Below, in pieces: positions 59,501-64,000 of a stretch of DNA of 64,000 nt (positions within the stretch are counted from its first letter, which is position 1; every line of letters starts with the position of its first letter). Under the pieces are notes generated by a model. The model saw only the letters and a list, made by a program, of their open reading frames with translations, was not told where the DNA came from and did not search any database. Location of the stretch: assembly GCF_047511655.1 (NCBI RefSeq), contig NC_133389.1:147152473-147216472 (forward strand). The letters are read 5' to 3'. Made by a program: the position numbers and the translations under genes. The DNA comes from Castor canadensis. Its lineage: Eukaryota; Chordata; Mammalia; Rodentia; Castoridae.

Positions 59501-62500
59501 ACAGAGAAGTAAAGAGACAAAAATGATCAGTATATATGAAACCTCTCATTTTTTTCTTCTTGAATGCAAAAGGCTCTTTTCAGTCTTTACTATACAGGTA
59601 ATAAAAGGGTTAAATAATACTGTGTTGTTCTTTAAAACTTCATTACAACACAATGATTTTTGAAACCCTGAGAGATTAAATTATTTCGATTCACATTTAA
59701 AGTGTTTCATATTTTGTGTAGTAAATTCCATAAATTTCCATTTCAGAAAATCCTAACATATAGTACATTAGCAATTTATCAAAAGTGGCAGAACAAAACT
59801 TTAAATTGTTTTAAAAATTAAATAATTGCTTCTGTTTTAGAGAAATCATAAATTATAGTACTTCCTAAAGTTACCAAGTCATAGTAGGATTTGGACAAGT
59901 TTAATTAAGGGACTGTTTTATTAATGAACTCCATGATAATAGCTGATAACAGAAATTCAGCTTACTTATTTTGATCAATGAGAAAGAATTTACCTAACAT
60001 GGAAATTTACTCATGCTAGACCATAAGGACAAGAACCAGGTCTATATGACTCAGGCTCTAGCTGCAGCACATTTCTTCTGTATATTGTACCTATGGCCAG
60101 CAATCTGAATAAGGACTAAACAATGAAGCCATTTTAATGAGCCTTTTGACTTTACTAAAATGGAATTCTACTTATATTATACATGGGTTCTATATACTAA
60201 ATGCTATCACTTTGATCTCCTTTTGTTTTTTTTAGAAATACCGTGGTCTGAATACTTATATTCCCCTAAAATTCATATGTTGAACCCTAACCCCTAAGGT
60301 GATGGTGTTAACAGGGAAGGTCTTTAAGAAGTGATAAGGTCATGAGGGTTCTTCCCTGATAAATAGGATTCACATCTTTATAAAAGAGACCTAAAAGGGC
60401 TGTGTTTACCCCTTTCACCCAGCAAAAGCATGAGACCCTATTAGAGAAACAAACGAAAAGCAAAGGTCTAGGTCATGGCTCAAGTGATAGAATGAATGCT
60501 TATCTAGCAAGCCAACACTTGGGTTCAGTCCCAAGTACCACTTTCTCCAAAGCAGTACAGCATTTTAAATCCTTTTTGAAAAGTAAACTGATATAGATCT
60601 AAAAGTTTTGATAAGCCATTCAGTAATTCATTATTTTTTCCTATACTAGTAAATTTTTAAAAGATCCTGGGTCAACAAGAAATGGCAAGTTCAAATGCAC
60701 TTATTGAGAAATGACAGGAACTCAAAACATTTTACTTGTAAGTCAATACCAGATCGAACTCTCTGAGGAAACTGCAAATACTTGCTATGAGAGCATTAGC
60801 TGCCATCTCAAAATACCACGATGTGAGCAAAAGAGGATTATGTATGTTTTCCTATGCAAAGGAAATTGCAACCTTTATTCTCTTCTGAGATGTCTTCTTC
60901 TGACATTTTCTTTTCTAGCAGAATTCCAGAAAAATCTGTAATTATCTAAAAGAACAGGAAAGAAGAAAGGATTTGTACAGTTAATGCAAATAATCCTTCC
61001 AACATAAAACTGGAGTATAAAAAGAATACTGAAGAGCTAGTGGAGAGGCTCAAATGGTAGAGCGCCTGCCTAGCAGACATAAGGCCCTGAGTTCAAACAC
61101 CAGTGCTGCCAAAAAGGAAAAAAAAAGAGCAGCAAGTCTTTTTAAAATAAGGAATCCTGTGATAATATTTTTACATTATAATAAACAATTTAACTAATAC
61201 TAAAGATATATACTAATTCAGCAGCAAACCAACAAACTTTCCCCAAAAGAATCTTAAGAAATAAATCAAAGCAATTAGTCTGCTGTTGAATCTTGCTACC
61301 AAGACACACATGGCACCTATAAAGGCACTATTTTTTTTTATCATATGATCACTGCATTTTAGATGTCATAAAGAATTATAGAATCTAGAAATCTGTTATT
61401 CCCATACAGACTTTAAATATGTAATTTAATATAGTTAAAATGAGCAACTGCTAATTTTTATGAATTTTTGGAACACAAAAACATGTTCAAAACATTAGAG
61501 AAAAACAAAAAATATTCCTACCTCCAAAGCTTTGTCATACTGCTTATTAGAAATATATAGCTCAGCTGCTATGTTAACATCTTCCATGGATACTAAACTC
61601 TGATGTTTTGAGAAAGCTTCTTCAATTATGTTAATAGCCGAAGTACTATCATTGGCTTCATAGTAACTCCTAAAAAAAAGTGGCAAATAGATAAATACTT
61701 ACTTAATTCTAATTATAAAATTCAGTTACATGATTAGGCCTTCTAACAATTAATAAGATTTTTGTTTTCTTAAAAATCTCAGAGAAGAAAATACTTTCTT
61801 CTTTAAAAACATAATCTGAACTCTGGCTGAGAGACACTAGAAGGTTTAAAAAAAAAATGCTTTATGAAAGGTGGCAAAAAGAAAGCCAAGAAGACAGTGG
61901 CCAATTCATTTTCTAAGAAAATATGATGTGAAAGCACAACTACATTCAATGTGAAAAATATTGTAAGGTTAAAGGTACAGCTCAGTGATAAGTGCTTACT
62001 TATATTGCATAAAGTGCTAGGTTCAATCCCAAGCACCACCAAAAAGAAGAGAGAGAGACCCTAGTCACAAAGACACAAGATACCAAAACTGCATCTCATG
62101 GACTCAAGGGTTGTGTATTTGAAGTAAGCCTTGCTGATCTATAGAATGATAAAGTTGCATTTAGAAAATACAAGCCCTGATTCTAGGGCAAAACAGCCTA
62201 ATTTCCATTGTAAATCCTACTCATGACAAAATGTGTTCCATGGTCAGAAAATGGCAGACTGTGAATGAAGCTCGTGTTGATGTTAAGACTACCAATGGTT
62301 ACTTGCTTCATCTGTTCTGTGTTGATTTTACAAATAAATAAATAAATAAATAAAACCCCACAACAGCCAGATATAGAAGACTTCTTAGGTTCAGCTACAA
62401 CAAGTCCACCAAATCCAGAATAATAGTCACAGAATTGATGTACCCAGATCAAGATGGCTAATTCTAAGCTGAGATACTATGACAGATACCCTTATAATAG

Positions 62501-63835
62501 AAAGCAGATCACAGGCATTATTTAGATAAAATGTTTCTTGCTTTGGTTTACTACACAGCACATCAGAGAAGTAAATGCAGTAGGCATACTTTAAAATGAT
62601 TATAGAAGATCCCAGATCACTAATATTTCATTGGTACATCTGCAATAAAAAATTATTTTTAAAAGTACTCCAAATATACACAACAAAGTCATGGAAACCT
62701 GGGACCTTTAAACAGTTTTCAGACATGTTTCATTTTTTAACTTCTGAGCTTTGGAAATGTAACCTTATATACAAAATCTCCTGAGCATCACAGTTGTCTT
62801 GGAAGCAGAAAAGTACTGAATAAAAAAACCCTCTATACTTATGTACAATATAAAATATCAAAGACAAAAAAATTTCTTGAGCCTCAATGAAAAGTATATT
62901 CTATTTCAAATATATGCTTTGCAAAATATGAGAACTAAAAATATATATACTTCACTCCAAACTTACTTTGCCATATCTCTAGCCAACTGCATAAAACGTT
63001 CTCCATCAGACGGAGACAAAAGGTTTAAAATACGCCTATAACCATCCATTGCCATTTTATGATCACCCATCTGTTCATAAAGGCTTGATCGCTCCCACAG
63101 ATAACGGACATTAGTAGGTTCATACTTTAGAGCTACAAAGAAAGAGAGGAGCAAAAAATACATATTTATCAAAAAAGAGCTGCATGGTACCTGTGTGTGA
63201 CTTATCACCTTCTTAGAAAACGTATAAATATTTTAATCCTCCAATGGGAAGAAGGAAGCTATATGAAGTAAATCTGTCAGGAACTCTCAACTAGTTTTGA
63301 TCCAAGACCAAATACAACCTGAATCTCCACATTAATCATCTTCATTTGGTCGCTCTAGTCTGTCACTAACTCCAAATAACAGCCTAACCTCAGTGGGAAA
63401 CTCAAAGAATGGCTCATCCACCAACATTTGTGCTGTATTCGCTCACAAGATAGTCACTAATAAACATGAAATTAGATGGAGCCCAAAATCCAAATTTCAT
63501 AAACAAATTTTATTACCAGACTTAATAATCAAATTTGTAAGATCAAATACACTGAAGCAACACCACAATTTAGAAGATCAAGTGCCATTACAAACAACCT
63601 ATTATGTAACATATAATCAAAGTGGGAAAAATATTTTAATTACCTTTTGTGTAGCAAAAAATAGCCTGCTTAATATTGTCCTGTTCCAGAGACATTTCTG
63701 CCAGTCTAACCCATTCTTCTGTGTCACTGGGATTTAAATGTGCAGCAATCAGCTCAAACTGCAATGATTTCTCCATGTCACCTTGATCCTCATATATCAT
63801 GGCAAGAGTAGAGAACGGCTCATAAGCCAGAGGAG
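44209..63835 (-). CDS. GTF3C3: GTF3C3 (TFIIIC subunit 3, TFIIIC102), 14 downstream exons
   Basis: Spliced CDS on the minus strand: 63835-63644, 63132-62967, 61669-61522, 60945-60873, 59134-59031, 57932-57761, 55397-55195, 54797-54696, 52874-52739, 50465-50228, 49416-49226, 46856-46732, 45794-45642, 44331-44209. All introns are GT-AG with consistent phase. This gives about 707 C-terminal residues; the human protein is 886, so roughly 180 N-terminal residues lie right of the window. The product is a chain of tetratricopeptide repeats, visible as [72 protein letters not shown] and [18 protein letters not shown]. From the family (yeast Tfc4): it is part of TFIIIC, which binds A and B boxes of tRNA and 5S genes, and it recruits TFIIIB for RNA polymerase III. 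It acts in the nucleus. An acidic linker ([10 protein letters not shown]) separates two TPR blocks. No truncation or frameshift was seen. Confidence 0.97.
44683..44803 (+). repeat. 7SL/B1-like SINE
   Basis: ACAGGCATGGTGGCGCACAC, CCCAGCACTTAGGAGGCCAA: a well-preserved copy without a tRNA-like partner. Confidence 0.88.
44890..45420. other. GTF3C3 intron segment, content unknown
   Basis: Unique-looking sequence with a 71-codon frame (44938-45153, +) rich in R, S and P that I do not recognise. No splice signals or domain support it. Confidence 0.3.
45420..45515 (-). repeat. 7SL/B1-like SINE, antisense
   Basis: TTTTTTTGAGGCAGGATGTC and TAGCCAGGCTAGCCTTGAGC; the distal end is eroded. Confidence 0.7.
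45642..45794 (-). CDS. GTF3C3: GTF3C3 exon 13 of window
   Basis: 153 nt, phase 0 at both ends. Acceptor TTTTCTGTAG, donor GAG|GTATTT. It encodes [20 protein letters not shown] and [11 protein letters not shown], a textbook TPR. Confidence 0.97.
46151..46301. repeat. Two tRNA-derived SINEs head to head
   Basis: 46151-46212 is a reversed unit (GGCAAGTGCTCTACCATTTA). 46219-46301 is a forward unit (AGTGGTAGAGCACCTGTCTA; B box GAGTTCAATCC). Together they form an imperfect inverted repeat. Confidence 0.8.
46342..46389. repeat. Compound microsatellite (TC)n(AC)n
   Basis: About nine TC units pass through CACTCA into about ten AC units. Confidence 0.95.
46732..46856 (-). CDS. GTF3C3: GTF3C3 exon 12 of window
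   Basis: 125 nt. Acceptor TCATTTTCCAG, donor GTGCAG|GTAATT. It encodes [20 protein letters not shown] and [17 protein letters not shown], part of the C-terminal TPR block. Confidence 0.97.
47285..47475 (-). repeat. SINE pair, antisense: ID-like plus 7SL/B1-like
   Basis: The + strand reads AAGCAAGCACTCTACCACTG (reversed ID), then AGACAGGGTCTCACCATGTA (reversed B1-like). Confidence 0.85.
48150..48690 (-). mobile_element. Probable endogenous retrovirus LTR relic
   Basis: On the minus strand a poly(A)-signal context (AATAAACTTTGTGCTTGC, near 48247-48264) is followed by a GC-containing tail, as in retroviral R-U5. The upstream part has U3-like composition (ATTTTGGATGACAGAGGC). No viral gene was seen, so it is either a solo LTR or one whose interior is not recognisable. 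Family not determined. Confidence 0.55.
48985..49197 (-). repeat. MIR in sense with GTF3C3, close to an exon
   Basis: The + strand ATTTATCAGGCATTGTTTTA and CCAATTATCCCCATTTTCGA match reversed MIR. It ends about 28 nt downstream of the exon at 49226. Confidence 0.8.
49226..49416 (-). CDS. GTF3C3: GTF3C3 exon 11 of window
   Basis: 191 nt. Acceptor GCAATTGTAG, donor CTTG|GTAAGT. It encodes [20 protein letters not shown] and [24 protein letters not shown] relic begins within 30 nt of its donor. Confidence 0.97.
49700..49930 (-). repeat. MIR in sense with GTF3C3
   Basis: AACTCATTTAACCCTTGTAA, GAAGCTGAGGCACAAGAGGT and GATGTGAACCCAGGAAATCC on the + strand match the reversed consensus. Confidence 0.85.
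50028..50140 (-). mobile_element. L1 3' end, antisense
   Basis: TTTATTAGGATATATATTTG with G runs and TTCACTGTGCCAATTCCC parallels 9115-9200. Confidence 0.6.
50228..50465 (-). CDS. GTF3C3: GTF3C3 exon 10 of window
   Basis: 238 nt, the longest exon in view. Acceptor TCATTTTAG, donor ATCAG|GTGACT. It encodes [20 protein letters not shown] and [20 protein letters not shown]. Confidence 0.97.
51045..51245 (+). mobile_element. Possible old L1 fragment
   Basis: CTTCTGGGAAATTATCCTGA and CTATGAAGAGAACAGAGTAC resemble an old L1 ORF2 end; weak. Confidence 0.4.
51888..52200 (-). repeat. Composite SINE, antisense: 7SL-7SL-tRNA
   Basis: Minus-strand order: 7SL-like from 52200, a second from about 52080, and a tRNA-like unit ending near 51888. 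The + strand shows CTAAGATTACAGGCATGAGC and AGGCACTCTACCACTTGAGC. Confidence 0.85.
52739..52874 (-). CDS. GTF3C3: GTF3C3 exon 9 of window
   Basis: 136 nt. Acceptor CTTAATTCAG, donor AAAAG|GTAATT. It encodes [20 protein letters not shown] and a polar D/N/S-rich segment ([14 protein letters not shown]), probably a surface loop. Confidence 0.96.
53098..53185 (+). repeat. tRNA-derived SINE, near-consensus
   Basis: TGGCTCAAGTGGTAGAGCGC and GAGTTCAAACC are both intact; the tail reads CACCAACACCAAAAAA. Confidence 0.92.
53216..53284. repeat. GA-rich low-complexity tract
   Basis: An almost pure purine run of AGAG and GGAGG units, capable of triplex-type structure in principle. Confidence 0.85.
53335..53990 (+). 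mobile_element. L1 3' end
   Basis: AGATCGCATGTTTTTCCTCA marks the last ORF2 codon region. A purine-rich 3' UTR with a (TA/CA) tract at 53420-53445 and an A-rich end after CAACTATTATATATGCTGAT follow. Confidence 0.8.
54040..54465 (+). repeat. Composite SINE with three 7SL-like units and one tRNA-like unit
   Basis: Three successive units start near CAGTGGCTCATGCCTATAAT (54052), GGTACAGTGGTACACATCTG (54138) and GATGTAGTGGTGTGCACTTG (54260). Each ends in an AGACC- or AAACC-type motif with an A-rich joint. The terminal tRNA-like unit (54375-54450; GAGCTCAAACC) runs into (AAT)n. Confidence 0.85.
54696..54797 (-). CDS. GTF3C3: GTF3C3 exon 8 of window
   Basis: 102 nt, phase 0 at both ends, 34 residues including [20 protein letters not shown]. 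Acceptor TTTTATGTAG, donor AAAG|GTGGGT. Confidence 0.96.
55065..55142 (+). repeat. tRNA-derived SINE
   Basis: TGGCTCAACTGGTAGAGCC with a small deletion, and B box GAGTTCAAACC. It ends about 50 nt from the exon at 55195. Confidence 0.88.
55195..55397 (-). CDS. GTF3C3: GTF3C3 exon 7 of window
   Basis: 203 nt. Acceptor CTCATCTTAG, donor CAGCAG|GTAGGC. It encodes two adjacent TPRs: [20 protein letters not shown], then [19 protein letters not shown]. Confidence 0.97.
55455..55605 (-). repeat. 7SL/B1-like SINE, antisense, next to (TCTA)n
   Basis: TCTATCTATCTATCTGACAG, then GGGTCTCACTATGTACCCAG and CTGATACTACAAGCACATGC. Confidence 0.82.
55690..55965 (-). mobile_element. Possible L1 fragment, antisense
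   Basis: ACATTTAGGTTGCTTCTAAA and CACAATGAACATCTTTATGT are typical of the reversed L1 ORF2 end. Confidence 0.55.
56514..56548. repeat. (TG)n microsatellite
   Basis: About 17 TG units, directly abutting an antisense SINE. Confidence 0.95.
56548..56625 (-). repeat. tRNA-derived SINE, antisense
   Basis: GGTACTGGGATGTGAGCTCA and AGGTGCTCTACCACTTCAGC on the + strand. The (TG)n may have grown from its A-rich or CA-rich tail. Confidence 0.85.
57761..57932 (-). CDS. GTF3C3: GTF3C3 exon 6 of window
   Basis: 172 nt. Acceptor GGGGTCTAG lacks a long pyrimidine tract; donor GCAG|GTAATA. It encodes [20 protein letters not shown] and [19 protein letters not shown], a canonical TPR. Confidence 0.96.
57965..58022 (-). 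repeat. ID-like SINE fragment, antisense
   Basis: CTGGTGCTGGAAATTGAACC, then CTCTATCACTTAAGTCATGC, with a central deletion. It lies about 35 nt upstream of the exon at 57932 in gene orientation. Confidence 0.75.
58290..58560 (+). repeat. L2 3' end
   Basis: CTCACCTCCTTCAGTGGTTA, GGGAGGCCTTTCTGGACTCC and AAGATCCATGAATATAGGAA follow the L2 3' region in order. Confidence 0.75.
58565..58715 (-). repeat. 7SL/B1-like SINE, antisense, with TAGATC repeats
   Basis: TTTTTTAACAGATCTCACTA, an internal expansion of TAGATA/AGATCT units, then CAGCCCAAGCTGGCCTCTAA. Confidence 0.75.
59031..59134 (-). CDS. GTF3C3: GTF3C3 exon 5 of window
   Basis: 104 nt. Acceptor ATTCCCTAG, donor AAT|GTAAGT. It encodes [20 protein letters not shown] and ILEPLN, the re-entry into helical repeats after the acidic linker. 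Confidence 0.96.
59305..59388 (-). repeat. tRNA-derived SINE, antisense
   Basis: GCAGTACTATGTTTGAACTC and GGCAGGCACACCACCACTTG on the + strand. Confidence 0.82.
60236..60405 (+). mobile_element. MaLR-type LTR fragment
   Basis: AATTCATATGTTGAACCCTA, AGTGATAAGGTCATGAGGGT and TTTATAAAAGAGACCTAAAA match the left half of an MST/MLT-like LTR. Confidence 0.7.
60462..60545 (+). repeat. tRNA-derived SINE, decayed
   Basis: CATGGCTCAAGTGATAGAAT, TATCTAGCAAGCCAACACTT, and GGGTTCAGTCC as B box. Confidence 0.75.
60873..60945 (-). CDS. GTF3C3: GTF3C3 exon 4 of window (linker exon, weak donor)
   Basis: 73 nt. Acceptor TGTTCTTTTAG is good, but the donor is AAAG|GTTGCA, which departs from consensus at +3 to +5. 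The encoded [20 protein letters not shown] plus EENK is the conserved start of the inter-TPR linker, and the phase fits both neighbours exactly, so I accept it. The acidic half is expected to be flexible. Confidence 0.88.
61034..61125 (+). repeat. tRNA-derived SINE, well preserved
   Basis: GGCTCAAATGGTAGAGCGCC and GAGTTCAAACACC; it lies between two GTF3C3 exons, antisense to the gene. Confidence 0.88.
61522..61669 (-). CDS. GTF3C3: GTF3C3 exon 3 of window
   Basis: 148 nt. The acceptor has an unbroken T run before AG; donor GAG|GTAGGA. It encodes [20 protein letters not shown] and [16 protein letters not shown], completing the first TPR block in view. Confidence 0.96.
61965..62045 (+). repeat. 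ID-like SINE
   Basis: AGGTACAGCTCAGTGATAAG, AAAGTGCTAGGTTCAATCCC: the A box is partly decayed and the B box GGTTCAATCC is intact. Confidence 0.78.
62332..62354. repeat. (AAAT)n microsatellite
   Basis: About six AAAT units. Confidence 0.92.
62967..63132 (-). CDS. GTF3C3: GTF3C3 exon 2 of window
   Basis: 166 nt. Acceptor CTTTCTTTGTAG, donor CAAA|GTAAGT. It encodes [20 protein letters not shown] (a TPR) and [16 protein letters not shown]. Confidence 0.96.
63644..63835 (-). CDS. GTF3C3: GTF3C3 exon 1 of window (5'-most)
   Basis: 192 nt. Acceptor TTATTATAG, donor AAAG|GTAATT. It encodes [20 protein letters not shown] and [15 protein letters not shown]: helix pairs of consecutive TPRs. Confidence 0.96.
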
Positions 63836-64000
63836 CTATAATAAATAAAATTTTAAAAATCCATTGGCTAAGGGAAGAGACTTAAGATGATGTCAATCCC
63901 ATGGTTCAAATTGTGGATCTTTTTCTAATATCTAACCTCTTTAAATCACTCTAGAATTATACAAACTATTTAAGAGAATTTAAAATAAAACACTAGATAA

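Overview
This window is mammalian nuclear DNA. It has short exons separated by long GT-AG introns, a dense load of SINE, LINE, LTR and DNA-transposon relics, and no bacterial-style gene packing. The abundant tRNA-derived SINE (A-box-like TGGCTCAAGTGG, B-box-like GAGTTCAAACC, CA-rich then A-rich tail), often joined to 7SL/B1-like modules, together with ORR1/MT-like MaLR LTRs, points to a rodent. My best inference is the Castorimorpha (beaver-like) branch. That rests on SINE style only and is not proven.

Two protein genes are supported, arranged tail to tail. On the + strand, 1514-25872 holds 15 exons encoding the C-terminal ~578 residues of CCDC150, a long coiled-coil protein. The stop is at 25870-25872 and an AATAAA follows at 26064. 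On the - strand, 63835 down to 44209 holds 14 exons encoding the C-terminal ~707 residues of GTF3C3, the TPR subunit of RNA polymerase III factor TFIIIC. Its 5' exons lie beyond the right edge. Reading phase is consistent across every exon junction in both genes.

The first 1.5 kb is CCDC150 intron. CCDC150 introns (to 25.7 kb) carry an old L1 dissected by later insertions (about 5.9-9.0 kb), younger L1 3' ends, MIRs and many SINEs. They also hold one unexplained 118-codon ORF at 4947-5303 that ends beside an excellent 5' splice site. From 26.1 to about 42.9 kb is intergenic: MaLR LTRs, a SINE-in-Tigger-in-L1 nest at 35-37.2 kb, a small cluster of CCAAT boxes at 32.3 kb and a repeat-poor, relatively CpG-rich block at 39.0-39.6 kb. 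From about 42.9 to 44.2 kb is the GTF3C3 3' UTR, and the rest is GTF3C3 exons and introns, with a probable retroviral LTR relic at 48.2-48.7 kb.

I see no operon-like or defence-like system. The most distinctive structure is a modular SINE family in which one, two or three 7SL-like units precede one tRNA-like unit. Its tRNA-like unit carries the promoter elements that TFIIIC, whose subunit is encoded here, recognises. Repeat family names come from memory of consensus sequences and were not checked by alignment.
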